From assembly GCA_900104855.1 (NCBI GenBank), contig FNSS01000001.1, positions 992,001 to 1,056,000 of the forward strand: a stretch of DNA of 64,000 nucleotides. The letters are read 5' to 3'. The notes under the pieces were generated by a model. It ran no database searches. It was not told the DNA's origin and saw only the letters and a program-made list of their open reading frames with translations. Position numbers and translations under genes: made by a program. The stretch is from Rhizobiales bacterium GAS188 (GTDB taxonomy: Bacteria; Pseudomonadota; Alphaproteobacteria; Rhizobiales; Beijerinckiaceae). Of this stretch, positions 8,886-18,004 are shown piece after piece. Positions within the stretch are counted from its first letter, which is position 1, and the number at the start of each line of letters is the position of its first letter.

Positions 8886-9046
8886 CGGGCGAGATCAAGG
8901 ACGGTGTGGTCTTGAGCGCCGAGGAGAAGCGCCGTCGCCGTCAGCGCTCGGTGGCCCTGGCGCTCGTGCTCGGTGCGGTCGTGCTGCTGTTCTACGCCAT
9001 CACCATCGTCAAACAGGGCGCGGCGCTGAACGCGCTGCATTCATGA
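8882..9046 (+). CDS. coxF: CoxF-like small membrane protein of the cox operon
   Basis: Protein of 54 aa from GTG at 8882, overlapping the ctaB stop (GTGA) and ending on the ctaG start (ATGA). It has a charged N-terminus ([10 protein letters not shown]) and one transmembrane helix ([20 protein letters not shown]). This size, position and layout match the small CoxF protein found between ctaB and ctaG in rhizobial cox operons, thought to act in oxidase assembly. An upstream in-frame ATG at 8756 would lie inside ctaB and is rejected. Confidence 0.8.
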   Translation: MTGEIKDGVVLSAEEKRRRRQRSVALALVLGAVVLLFYAITIVKQGAALNALHS

Positions 9047-9672
9047 CGATCATGGGCGGCGACACCCCCTCCCCGAATCGGCAAGCGCCGGTCTCGCGCG
9101 GCTCGCGCCGCACCGCCGTGGTGGCGGCGCTGGTTCCGGCCCTCATGCTCGGCGCCTCCTTCGCGGCGGTGCCCGCTTACCGCATCTTCTGCCAGGCGAC
9201 CGGCTTTGCCGGCACCCCGCTCATCGCCACCCAGGCGCCAACCCACAGCCTCGGCCAGATGATGGTGGTGCGCTTCGATGCCAATGTGGCGCCGGGCCTC
9301 GCCTGGAACTTCGCGCCCGAGGCCCCCTTCGTGCATCTGCGTCTCGGCGAGACGAAGACGGTCGAGTTCCGCGTCACCAATGACAGCGACCGGCCGGCCG
9401 CTGCGGTCGCTGCCTTCAACATCCAGCCCGATCTCGCGGCCCAGTATTTCAACAAGCTGAGTTGCTTCTGTTTCGACGAGACCGTGCTGAAGCCGCATGA
9501 GACGCGCGACCTGCCTGTCGTTTTCTTCGTCGATCCGGCGCTTGCCAAGGACAAGGACATCAGGTCATTGACCTCGCTCACCTTGTCCTACACATTTTTT
9601 GCGTCCAAGACCGGCAAGTCGCAAATAACCACACCCCAAGCCGCGACCGCTTCCGAGACGCGCGTCAACTAG
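9043..9672 (+). CDS. ctaG: Cytochrome c oxidase assembly protein CtaG (Cox11 family)
   Basis: Copper chaperone that loads CuB into subunit I. A single N-terminal membrane anchor (about residues 25-47) precedes a periplasmic domain. The Cox11 landmarks are all there: VPAYRIFCQATGF directly after the anchor, FNIQPDLAAQYFNKLSCFCFDE with the copper-binding CFCF pair, and a C-terminal DPALAKD followed by LTLSYTFF. At 209 aa it is full length. It is coupled to coxF by ATGA overlap and lies 20 bp before coxC. Confidence 0.96.
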   Translation: MTIMGGDTPSPNRQAPVSRGSRRTAVVAALVPALMLGASFAAVPAYRIFCQATGFAGTPLIATQAPTHSLGQMMVVRFDANVAPGLAWNFAPEAPFVHLRLGETKTVEFRVTNDSDRPAAAVAAFNIQPDLAAQYFNKLSCFCFDETVLKPHETRDLPVVFFVDPALAKDKDIRSLTSLTLSYTFFASKTGKSQITTPQAATASETRVN

Positions 9673-9692
9673 CCTGCAGACGAGAGAGAGCC

Positions 9693-10556
9693 ATGGCCGA
9701 CGCCCACGCCAAACACCACGACTATCACCTCGTCGATCCGAGCCCCTGGCCGCTGGTCGGCGCGGTCTCGGTCTTCTTCGGCGCCGCGGGCGCCATCATG
9801 TGGATGAAGAGCCTCACCATCGGCGGCCTGCATTGCGGCCCCTATATCGCGGGTGCGGCGCTGATCGGCATCTTCTACACGATGGTCGCCTGGTGGTCGG
9901 ACGTGATCCACGAGGCGCAAGATCTGCATCTGCATACGCGCGTCGTGCAACTGCATCACCGCTACGGCATGATGATGTTCATCGCCTCCGAGGTGATGTT
10001 CTTCGTCGCCTGGTTCTGGGCCTTCTTCGACGCCAGTCTCTATTCGGGCGAGGAGATCAACTATGCGCGCGCGGCCTTCACGGGCGGCGTCTGGCCGCCC
10101 AAGGGCGTCGAGCCTTTCGATCCCTGGCATCTGCCGCTCCTGAACACGCTGATCCTGCTCACCTCCGGCACCACCGTCACCTGGGCGCATCACGCGCTGC
10201 TGCACGGGGACCGCAAGGGCCTGAAGGCCGGGCTGTGGCTGACCATCCTTCTCGGCGCGACCTTCACCTGCGTGCAGGCCTATGAGTACAGCCACGCCGA
10301 ATTCGGCTTCAAGGGCTCGATCTACGGCGCCACCTTCTTCATGGCGACCGGCTTCCACGGTTTCCATGTGCTGATCGGCACCATCTTCCTGATCGTGTGC
10401 CTGTTGCGCGCCTATCGCGGGGATTTCACGCCCAAGCAGCATCTCGGCTTCGAATTTGCCGCCTGGTACTGGCATTTCGTCGACGTCGTGTGGCTGTTCC
10501 TGTTCTCCGCGATCTATGTCTGGGGAACTGGCGGCGGCGCCGTGCATGGCGGATAA
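9693..10556 (+). CDS. coxC: Cytochrome c oxidase subunit III
   Basis: Seven-helix subunit that stabilises subunit I proton uptake. Typical features over 287 aa: HDYHLVDPSPWPL at the start, GMMMFIASEVMFFVAWFWAFF with the conserved helix-III Glu, WPPKG, TSGTTVTWAHHALLHGD and the C-terminal HFVDVVWLFLF. A GAGAGAG ribosome site precedes the ATG. Its last 11 bp overlap the SURF1 gene. Unlike subunits I and II, nothing unusual was noticed here. Confidence 0.97.
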   Translation: MADAHAKHHDYHLVDPSPWPLVGAVSVFFGAAGAIMWMKSLTIGGLHCGPYIAGAALIGIFYTMVAWWSDVIHEAQDLHLHTRVVQLHHRYGMMMFIASEVMFFVAWFWAFFDASLYSGEEINYARAAFTGGVWPPKGVEPFDPWHLPLLNTLILLTSGTTVTWAHHALLHGDRKGLKAGLWLTILLGATFTCVQAYEYSHAEFGFKGSIYGATFFMATGFHGFHVLIGTIFLIVCLLRAYRGDFTPKQHLGFEFAAWYWHFVDVVWLFLFSAIYVWGTGGGAVHGG

Positions 10557-11382
10557 CGCGGCAGCGCGGCAGCCTGCAGCGGCTGATCGCCTAGCCCGGC
10601 CCATCGCGGCCGGGCAGCCGGCGGGGAAGCATCGGAGCCGGCTCGTCTCGGCGATTTTCGTCCCGGCGATCTTGGCCCTTCTCGGCATCGCCATCCTCAG
10701 CGGGCTCGGAATCTGGCAGCTCGAGCGCAAGGCCTGGAAGGAAGGCCTGCTCGCCGCCATTGCCGAGCGGGCAAGTGCGCCTGCCGGCGAATTCCCGCCC
10801 GAATCCGGCTGGGCAGCCCTGTCCCCGGACAAGGACGAATATCGCCATGCGCGGCTCACCGGGCGCTTCCTGAACGACAAGGAGGCCCATCTCCAGGCCA
10901 ATCTCGTCAGCCCCGGCAGGGATGACGGCGCGCTCGGCTACGATATCCTCACCCCGTTGCGGCTGGCGGACGGCGCGCTCGTCATCGTCAATCGCGGCTT
11001 CGTGCCGCTCGCCAAGAAGGAGGCCTCGACCCGTCCGGACGGACAGATCGAGGGCGAGGTCAGTGTCGAGGGCCTGATTCGCTTCCCGCAACCGCATTCC
11101 TGGTTCATCCCCGCCGACGACACTGCCAAGAATGTCTGGTTCTCGCGCGATCCCGCCCCGATCGCTTCGGCCTACGGCCTGCAGCGCGTCGCACCGGTGA
11201 TCGTCGACGCCGATGCCGGCCCCGACAAAGCGGCGCTGCCGCGCGGCGGCCAGACGCGCATCGCGTTCGCCAATGATCATCTGCAATATGCCCTGACCTG
11301 GTTCGGGCTGGCGATCGTGCTCGCCGGCGTCTTCCTCGCCTCTGCGCTCTCGCGCCGCCGCAGCGAAACCCGAACAACGTAG
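10546..11382 (+). CDS. SURF1 family oxidase assembly protein
   Basis: Membrane protein assisting heme A insertion into subunit I. It is 278 aa with two transmembrane helices, one near residues 40-60 (ILALLGIAILSGLGIWQLERK, with the hallmark GxWQLxRKxWK) and one at the C-terminus (LTWFGLAIVLAGVFLAS), flanking a periplasmic domain containing NRGFVP and a NDHLQYALTWF block. ATG at 10546 overlaps coxC by 11 bp; a longer frame from 10456 would run through coxC and is unlikely. It probably closes the cox operon. Confidence 0.93.
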   Translation: MADNAAARQPAAADRLARPIAAGQPAGKHRSRLVSAIFVPAILALLGIAILSGLGIWQLERKAWKEGLLAAIAERASAPAGEFPPESGWAALSPDKDEYRHARLTGRFLNDKEAHLQANLVSPGRDDGALGYDILTPLRLADGALVIVNRGFVPLAKKEASTRPDGQIEGEVSVEGLIRFPQPHSWFIPADDTAKNVWFSRDPAPIASAYGLQRVAPVIVDADAGPDKAALPRGGQTRIAFANDHLQYALTWFGLAIVLAGVFLASALSRRRSETRTT

Positions 11383-11471
11383 CTCTGACCCGCCATCGCG
11401 GCTCTATTTGCGCGAGACCGGCTCCGGTCAGCGGCACCCTCGCCCCTTCCCCCCACCGTATCCTAGGCGCT

Positions 11472-12926
11472 ATGGAGACGGCCCGAACCTGGAATCCCGA
11501 CGTGCTCCATATTTCGACCCGCGGCGAGGCGCCCGCGATCTCCTTCACCGACGCCATGCTGGCCGGCCTGGCGCGGGATGGCGGCCTCTATTTGCCGCAA
11601 GCCTGGCCGAAACTCTCGCATGGCGAGATCGCGGCCTTGGCCGGCCTCTCCTATGCCCAAACGGCCGAATCCGTGGTCGGCGCGCTTGCCGGCGAGAGCC
11701 TGCCGCGCCCGGCGCTGCGCGAGGCGATCACCACCGCCTATGCGGCCTTCCGCCATCCCGCCGTCTGCCCTTTGGTGCAGATCGGCGACAATTTGTTCCT
11801 GCTCGAGCTTTTCCATGGCCCGACGCTCGCCTTCAAGGATGTGGCGATGCGGCTCCTGGCTGGGCTGATGGACGCGGCCCTCGCCCAGCGCGGCCAACGC
11901 GTCACCATCGTCGGCGCCACCTCGGGCGATACGGGCTCGGCCGCCATCGATGCCTTTGCCGGCTCCGAACGCGCCGATGTGTTCATCCTCTACCCGCATG
12001 GCCGGGTCAGCGAGGTGCAGCGCCGCCAGATGACGACGCCCGACGCCCCGAACGTGCACGCCATCGCGATCGAGGGCACTTTCGACGATTGCCAGGCGCT
12101 GGTGAAGGCGATGTTCAACCATCATGCCTTCCGCGACCGGCTGTCCCTGTCGGGGGTGAACTCGATCAATTGGGCCCGCATCGCGGCGCAAACCGTCTAC
12201 TATTTCACCGGCGCCGTCGCGCTCGGCGCCCCGCACCGGCCCGTATCCTTCATGGTACCGACCGGCAATTTCGGCAATGTGCTCGCCGGCTTCGTCGCCA
12301 AGCGCATGGGCCTGCCGATCGAGCGGCTCGCCATCGCGACCAACGACAACGACATCCTGGCGCGCACGCTCGAGGATGGGCACTACGCCGTGAAGGGCGT
12401 CATCCAGACGGCCTCGCCCTCGATGGATATCGAGGTGTCGTCGAATTTCGAGCGGCTGTTGTTCGAGGCTTTTCGACGCGATGCCGCGTCGGTGCGCGCC
12501 GCCATGGCGTCGCTCGGCCAATCGGGCAGTTTCTCCCTCAAGGCCGAGGCATTGGCGCGCATTCGCGAGGAGTTCGACGGCTATCGCACCCGCGCCCCGG
12601 AAGCCGCCGCCGCCATGCGCGAAGTGTGGGGCGAGGCGGGCTATCTTCTCGATCCGCACACCGCCGTCGCCGTGCATGCGGCCAAGCGCGCCCTGGCACG
12701 CGACAAGGCGACGCCGATGATCGCGCTGGCGACCGCCCATCCGGCGAAGTTCCCCGAGGCGGTCGCGGCCGCCACCGGCCAGCGCCCCGGGCTGCCGCCG
12801 CATCTCCAGGAGCTGATGACGCGCAAGGAGCGTGTCACCGTGCTCGCCAATGACCGCAAGGCCGTCGAGAGCTTCGTGGAAAAGCATGCGCGGGCCGCTC
12901 GATCGCCGGCGGACCATCCGGGCTGA
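11472..12926 (+). CDS. thrC: Threonine synthase
   Basis: PLP enzyme converting O-phosphohomoserine to threonine in the cytoplasm. The 484-aa sequence opens with the family block HISTRGEAPAISF and LARDGGLYLP. The PLP lysine is Lys122 in FHGPTLAFKD; GATSGDTGSAAI binds the cofactor phosphate, and PTGNFGNVLAGF is the second glycine loop. The full length corresponds to the long (E. coli/yeast-like) class. It sits between the oxidase operon and the M16 peptidase, an arrangement I recall from related genomes. Confidence 0.96.
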   Translation: METARTWNPDVLHISTRGEAPAISFTDAMLAGLARDGGLYLPQAWPKLSHGEIAALAGLSYAQTAESVVGALAGESLPRPALREAITTAYAAFRHPAVCPLVQIGDNLFLLELFHGPTLAFKDVAMRLLAGLMDAALAQRGQRVTIVGATSGDTGSAAIDAFAGSERADVFILYPHGRVSEVQRRQMTTPDAPNVHAIAIEGTFDDCQALVKAMFNHHAFRDRLSLSGVNSINWARIAAQTVYYFTGAVALGAPHRPVSFMVPTGNFGNVLAGFVAKRMGLPIERLAIATNDNDILARTLEDGHYAVKGVIQTASPSMDIEVSSNFERLLFEAFRRDAASVRAAMASLGQSGSFSLKAEALARIREEFDGYRTRAPEAAAAMREVWGEAGYLLDPHTAVAVHAAKRALARDKATPMIALATAHPAKFPEAVAAATGQRPGLPPHLQELMTRKERVTVLANDRKAVESFVEKHARAARSPADHPG

Positions 12927-13042
12927 CGCCGTTCGCAGACCTGACGCCGATTGGGACGCGCAGCAGCAATGAGGCCCGCGTCTCGCCTCGAAGGCCAATT
13001 CGTGACATGGATATCGCACGCCATGCGTGCAGGAGCCGATGA

Positions 13043-14374
13043 ATGAACGCAAGACGCAATACGGTCGAGGGGCCGGGTGATATCAAGGTGACGACCTTGC
13101 CTTCCGGGCTCAGGGTCGCGACCGATCCCATGCCGCTCGTCGAGACGGTGCGTCTTGGAGTCTGGGTCGATGCGGGGTCGCGCGACGAGCGCCCGCAGGA
13201 GCACGGCATGGCGCATCTCCTCGAGCATATGGCCTTCAAGGGCACGGCACGGCGCTCCGCCAAGCAGATCGCCGAGGAGATCGAGGCCGTGGGCGGTGAT
13301 CTCAACGCCATGACCTCCTCCGAGCAGACAGCCTTCGTCGCCAAGGTGCTCGCGGCCGACACCCCGCTTGCCCTCGACATCCTCTCCGACATTCTCCTGG
13401 AGCCGAGCTTCGACCCCGAGGAGCTCAAGCGCGAGCAGGACGTCATCATCCAGGAGATCGGCGCCTATAAGGATTCGCCCGAGGAGCTGGTGCACGATTA
13501 TTTCACCGAGGCCGCTTATCCGGGCCAGGCGATCGGGCGCACCATCCTCGGCACGCCGGGGAGCGTGACCTCCTTCGACCGGCAGGCGGTGACGGATTTT
13601 CTCGGGCGCAACTACAAGACCTCCCACACCGTCGTGGCGGCGGCCGGCAAGGTCGAGCATGAGCGTTTCACCGACGAGGTCGAGCGCCTGTTCGCCCGCT
13701 TCCCGGATGCGCCGCCACCCGCCATGGTCCCGGCCCGCTACCTCGGCAGCGAGATGCGCGAGGATCGCCGTGCCGAGCAGGCGCATGTGATGCTGGGCTT
13801 CGGGGGCGTGTCCTATCTGGACGATGCCCATGACGCCGTGCAGGTCTTCGCCAGCGCGGTCGGCGGGGGCATGTCGTCGCGGCTCTTCCAGGACATTCGC
13901 GAGACGCGCGGCCTCGCCTATTCGATCTACGCCTTCCATTCGGCCTATCATGATACCGGCGCTTTCGGCGTCTATGCGGGCACCGATCCCAAGAAGACGA
14001 GGGAGCTTGCCCTGGTCACGCTCGATGTCCTGGCGCGCGCCGCGCGCGAGCTGACGGAAGACGAGATCCGCCGCGCCAAGGCCCAGTCGAAGGTCGCCCT
14101 GCTCTCGGCCCAGGAGGCCGCAGCGCCGCGCGCCTCCTTCATGGCCCGCTCGCTTCTCGCCTATGACCGGGTGCTGTCGCGCGAGGAGCTGACCGGGCGC
14201 ATCGACAGGCTGAGCGTCGAGGATATCCGCGCCGTCGGGCGCACGCTCCTCGAGACGCCGATGTCGGTCGCGGCCGTAGGGCCGTTGAAGAAGCTTCCCA
14301 GGATCGCCGAGCTTTCAGGCCATCTGCGCCCGGCGGAGCCGGTGCCGGCGCCCGCCTACGCCGCCGGAGGCTGA
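13043..14374 (+). CDS. M16 family zinc peptidase (processing-peptidase-like)
   Basis: Zinc metallopeptidase of the pitrilysin/MPP-beta clan, 443 aa. The inverted zinc motif is His58-x-x-Glu61-His62 (HLLEHMAFKGT), with the downstream acidic stretch EEIEAVGGDLNAMTSSEQTAF supplying the third ligand. A glycine-rich loop VGGGMSSRLFQDIRE lies in the second half, as in active beta subunits. AGGAG precedes the ATG by 8 nt. The gene is probably co-transcribed with the GNAT gene one base downstream. Related bacterial enzymes degrade peptides; the substrate is unknown here. Confidence 0.93.
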   Translation: MNARRNTVEGPGDIKVTTLPSGLRVATDPMPLVETVRLGVWVDAGSRDERPQEHGMAHLLEHMAFKGTARRSAKQIAEEIEAVGGDLNAMTSSEQTAFVAKVLAADTPLALDILSDILLEPSFDPEELKREQDVIIQEIGAYKDSPEELVHDYFTEAAYPGQAIGRTILGTPGSVTSFDRQAVTDFLGRNYKTSHTVVAAAGKVEHERFTDEVERLFARFPDAPPPAMVPARYLGSEMREDRRAEQAHVMLGFGGVSYLDDAHDAVQVFASAVGGGMSSRLFQDIRETRGLAYSIYAFHSAYHDTGAFGVYAGTDPKKTRELALVTLDVLARAARELTEDEIRRAKAQSKVALLSAQEAAAPRASFMARSLLAYDRVLSREELTGRIDRLSVEDIRAVGRTLLETPMSVAAVGPLKKLPRIAELSGHLRPAEPVPAPAYAAGG

Positions 14375-14375
14375 C

Positions 14376-15008
14376 ATGGCCTTGTTCCGCTTCAGCGATC
14401 CGATGGCCGAGGCGCCGGCTCTTGCGAGCGGCAATCTGCGGCTGCGCGCTCCACGCCTCTCGGACCACGCCGAATGGGCGCAGTTGCGCGACAAGAGCCG
14501 GAATTTCCTCGCCGCCTGGGAACCGATCTGGCCGGCCGACGAGCTGTCGCGCGAGAGCTTCAAACGCCGCATCAGGCGCTATGCCGAGGAGATGCGGCGG
14601 GACGAGGCCTATCCGTTCTTCCTGATCCGCGAGAGCGACCAGGTGCTGATGGGCGGGCTGACGCTCGGCTTCCTGCGGCGCGGCGTCGCCCAGGCGGCGA
14701 CGCTCGGCTACTGGATCGGCGCGCCCTATGCGCAGCAGGGCCATATGGGCGCTGCCGTCAGGCTTGCCTTGTCCTTCGCCTTCGGGCATCTCGGCCTGCA
14801 ACGCGTGGAAGCCGCCTGCCTGCCGCATAACGAGGCCTCGATCCGGCTGCTCGAACATGTCGGCTTCCACAAAGAGGGGCTGGCACGGCGCTATCTGTGC
14901 ATCAACGGCCGCTGGCAGGATCATCTGCTTTATGCCATCCTGTCGACGGATCCGATCCCTCCCCCATTGCCACGATCGAGCCATAGAAACGTCGATAAAC
15001 GTCCGTGA
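14376..15008 (+). CDS. GNAT family N-acetyltransferase, RimJ-like
   Basis: Predicted acetyl-CoA-dependent N-acetyltransferase, 210 aa. Features of the RimJ/RimL group: NLRLRAPRLSD at the N-terminus, a central beta strand region GYWIGAPYAQQGHMGAAV (motif A with the acetyl-CoA pyrophosphate loop) and CLPHNEASIRLLEHVGF near the C-terminus. It starts 1 bp after the peptidase stop, so translation is likely coupled. Ribosomal-protein or small-molecule targets are both possible; none is indicated by context. Confidence 0.88.
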   Translation: MALFRFSDPMAEAPALASGNLRLRAPRLSDHAEWAQLRDKSRNFLAAWEPIWPADELSRESFKRRIRRYAEEMRRDEAYPFFLIRESDQVLMGGLTLGFLRRGVAQAATLGYWIGAPYAQQGHMGAAVRLALSFAFGHLGLQRVEAACLPHNEASIRLLEHVGFHKEGLARRYLCINGRWQDHLLYAILSTDPIPPPLPRSSHRNVDKRP

Positions 15009-15057
15009 CAGTAGGCCTTCTGGCGTTGCCAGGCTGGGCCCACCCGGCGAAAACCCT

Positions 15058-18000
15058 ATGAAAGGCTTGACCGAGTTGACGGATTCGTCCGGCCCGCGCA
15101 TGTCGCCTTCCCAAATGTCGCGGATCCTCGCCATGCTCGTCCTGGCGGTCGGCTGCTTGTGCGCCGCCGTGCCGGCTGGCGCCGTCGACGCCATCCGCGT
15201 CAATCCCGACACTGCCGCCATCGACATGACCAAGGTGGTGCAATATTTCCACTCGCAGGGCGGCCAGCAGGGCGACACCATCCAGATCTCGACGGCGCCG
15301 GGCGCCGACGGCATCGTGCGCCGCATCGCCGTCAAGGCGCGCACCGCCGGCTCCCATCCCGACTGGATCGCCTTCGCGCTCAACAACGATTCGGACCAGC
15401 AGATCGACCGGCTCCTGGTGGCGCCGCATTCACGGCTCACCGGCTCGCAGGTCGTCTGGCCCGATCTCGGCTCGACCCGCATCAGCGCCGTCACCGCGAG
15501 CGAAGGCTCGTCGCCCGAGCGGGAGCCTGCCTCCGACGCCGACATCTTCCTGATCACGCTCGATCCCGGCGCCACCGTCACCTATGTGGCCGAGCTCGCG
15601 ACACCGGACCTGCCGCAGCTCTATCTGTGGGATTCCGACGCCTATAAGGAGAAGGTCAACGGGCTGACCCTCTATCGCGGCATCGTCATCGGCATCATCG
15701 GGCTTCTGGCGCTGTTCCTGACCATCATCGTGGTCGTCAAGGGCGCCGTGATGTTCCCGGCGGCGGCGGCTCTCGCCTGGTCGGTCTTCGTCTACATCGC
15801 CATTGAGTTCGGCTTCGTGCAGAAGCTCACCGGATTGCCGACCGAGGGCTTGCGCGTCTACCAGGCCGGCGCCGAGGCGACGCTCGCGGCGACGACCTTG
15901 GTCTTCCTCTTCGCCTATCTCAATCTCAATCGCTGGCATGTGCGCTACAGCCACATCATGGCGCTGTGGCTGCTGTTCCTGCTGGCGCTGATCGGGCTCG
16001 CGGCCGTGAACGCGCCGGTGGCGGCTGGCGTCGCCCGCATCTCGCTCGCGGCGGTCGCCTCGATCGGCCTGTTGCTGATCATCTTCCTCGCCATCCACCA
16101 GCGCTATGACCGGGCGATCGCGCTCATCCCAACCTGGTTGATGCTGCTCGCCTGGGTGGCGGCGGCCGGCCTCGTGGTCACCGGCCAGATCGACAACGAC
16201 CTCGCGGCGCCGATGCTGCTCGGCGGGCTCGCCCTGATCGTGTTCCTCATCGGGCTGACGGTCATGCAGCACGCCTTCTCGGGCGGCGGCTATCTGCAGG
16301 GCGCTCCCGGCACCGCCGAGCGCAAGGCGCTCGCCCTCACCGGCTCCGGCGATGCCGTCTATGACTGGGACGTGTCGGCTGACAAGGTCCATGTGGGCCA
16401 TGAGGTCGAGACGCAGCTCGGCCTCACGCGCGGCGCGCTGGGCGGGGCCGCGGCCGGCTGGCTCGACGTCATGCACCCCTTCGACCGCGAGAGCTATCGC
16501 GCCACGCTCGACAATGTCCTCGAGCAGCGCCGCGGCCGCATCCAGGTCGATTTCCGGCTGCGCGACGTCGAGGGCCAGTATCACTGGTTCCAGCTGAAGG
16601 CCCGCCCGGTCATCGGCGTCGACAATGAGGTGGTGCGCATCGCCGGCACGCTCGCCGACGTGACGGAGGCGCGCCAGGCCCAGGAACGCATCCTGCACGA
16701 TGCGGTGCACGACAACCTGACCGGCCTGCCGAACCGCGAGCTGTTCCTCGACCGCGTCGCCAATGCCCTGATCTTGTCGCGCACCGACGAGGCGATCAGG
16801 CCGACCCTGATCACCATCGACATCGACCGCTTCAAGCAGGTCAACGAGACGGTGGGCCTGAGCGTCGGCGACAGCGTGCTGCTGACGCTGTCACGTCGGC
16901 TGGAGCGCCTGATGCGCCCCCAGGACACGCTGTCGCGCATCTCGGGCGACGAATTCGCGGTGCTGCTCTTCTCGGAACGCGAGGCGGAAGCGATCACGCT
17001 GTTCGCCGACGGCTTGCGGCGGGCGCTCGCGGCGCCGTTGCCTTACAAGGATCGTGAGATCGCGCTCACGACGTCGCTCGGCCTCGCTCTGGTCGACCGC
17101 GATACCAAGCAGACAGCCGACGAGCTGTTGCGCAATGCCGAGCTCGCCATGCTGCATGCCAAGCGTCTCGGCGGCGACCGCATCGAGGTGTTCAAGCCGT
17201 CGCTGCGCGTCGACCGCTCGGAGAAGCTGCTGCTCGTCTCGGATCTGCGCCAGGCGATCGACCGCAACGAGATCAAGATCGTTTTCCAGCCGATCGTGCG
17301 CCTGGAAGATCGCACCATTGCGGGCTTCGAAGCCTTGATGCGCTGGGACCATCCGCGCCTCGGGCGCCTGCCGCCGAAGGAATTCATCGCGCTCGCCGAG
17401 GAGAACGGGCTGATCTCCGATCTCGGCGTCTTCGCGCTCGAGCGCACGGTGCGCGAACTCGCCGTGTGGCAGCGCGCCCTCGACGTCGACCCGCCGATCT
17501 TCGCCAGCGTCAATATCTCGAGCCGCCAGATCTTCCGCCACGACCTCGTCCAGGACGTCAAGGCGATCATCGGCCGGGTCGCCATCGCGCCGAACTCCCT
17601 CAAGCTCGAGCTGACCGAGAGCCTGATGATGGAGAACCCGGAATATGCGACGCAGATCCTGGGGCGGCTGCGCGATCTTGGAGCCGGCATCTCGCTCGAC
17701 GATTTCGGCACCGGCTATTCGTCGTTGAGCTACCTGCACCGCTTCCCGCTGGACACGGTCAAGATCGACCAATCCTTCGTGCATCAGACGGGGCGCGCTT
17801 CCGACAAGATCCTGCGCGCCATCGTCTCGCTGGCGCGCGATCTCGGCCTCTCGACGGTCGCCGAAGGCGCCGAGACGGAGGCGGAGATCGTGCTGTTGTC
17901 CCAACTCGGCTGCGACTACGCGCAAGGCTTCATCTTCGGTCAGCCGCTCTCGGCGGACGAAGCCCGTAAGCTCGTCGGCGCAACGCAAGAGGCGGCCTAG
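15058..18000 (+). CDS. Membrane GGDEF/EAL (c-di-GMP) signalling protein with 7TM and PAS modules
   Basis: Predicted c-di-GMP enzyme, 980 aa. Order: signal peptide; periplasmic beta-rich domain (about 30-195) resembling 7TMR-DISM sensors; seven or so membrane helices (about 205-410); a PAS-like fold ending YHWFQLKARPVIG; GGDEF domain with SGDEF at 629-633; EAL domain with EALMRW at 758-763. The EAL domain keeps SVNIS, ELTES, DDFGTGYSS, TVKIDQSFV and AEGAETE, so it should be an active phosphodiesterase. SGDEF instead of GGDEF may still be active or act as a GTP sensor. ATG at 15058 is chosen because it gives a signal peptide; an upstream frame overlaps the GNAT gene. Confidence 0.92.
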   Translation: MKGLTELTDSSGPRMSPSQMSRILAMLVLAVGCLCAAVPAGAVDAIRVNPDTAAIDMTKVVQYFHSQGGQQGDTIQISTAPGADGIVRRIAVKARTAGSHPDWIAFALNNDSDQQIDRLLVAPHSRLTGSQVVWPDLGSTRISAVTASEGSSPEREPASDADIFLITLDPGATVTYVAELATPDLPQLYLWDSDAYKEKVNGLTLYRGIVIGIIGLLALFLTIIVVVKGAVMFPAAAALAWSVFVYIAIEFGFVQKLTGLPTEGLRVYQAGAEATLAATTLVFLFAYLNLNRWHVRYSHIMALWLLFLLALIGLAAVNAPVAAGVARISLAAVASIGLLLIIFLAIHQRYDRAIALIPTWLMLLAWVAAAGLVVTGQIDNDLAAPMLLGGLALIVFLIGLTVMQHAFSGGGYLQGAPGTAERKALALTGSGDAVYDWDVSADKVHVGHEVETQLGLTRGALGGAAAGWLDVMHPFDRESYRATLDNVLEQRRGRIQVDFRLRDVEGQYHWFQLKARPVIGVDNEVVRIAGTLADVTEARQAQERILHDAVHDNLTGLPNRELFLDRVANALILSRTDEAIRPTLITIDIDRFKQVNETVGLSVGDSVLLTLSRRLERLMRPQDTLSRISGDEFAVLLFSEREAEAITLFADGLRRALAAPLPYKDREIALTTSLGLALVDRDTKQTADELLRNAELAMLHAKRLGGDRIEVFKPSLRVDRSEKLLLVSDLRQAIDRNEIKIVFQPIVRLEDRTIAGFEALMRWDHPRLGRLPPKEFIALAEENGLISDLGVFALERTVRELAVWQRALDVDPPIFASVNISSRQIFRHDLVQDVKAIIGRVAIAPNSLKLELTESLMMENPEYATQILGRLRDLGAGISLDDFGTGYSSLSYLHRFPLDTVKIDQSFVHQTGRASDKILRAIVSLARDLGLSTVAEGAETEAEIVLLSQLGCDYAQGFIFGQPLSADEARKLVGATQEAA

Positions 18001-18004
18001 GCAG

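Noticed and set aside
10456-10545. Upstream extension of SURF1 inside coxC
   Set aside because: Reads coxC out of frame; the ATG at 10546 begins just before the conserved SURF1 N-terminus.
14728-15057. Upstream extension of the GGDEF/EAL protein
   Set aside because: It overlaps the GNAT gene and lacks similarity; starting at 15058 gives a proper signal peptide.
15058-18000. Degenerate GGDEF as evidence that the c-di-GMP protein is inactive
   Set aside because: SGDEF is a tolerated variant and all EAL catalytic positions seen by eye are present, so inactivity cannot be claimed.
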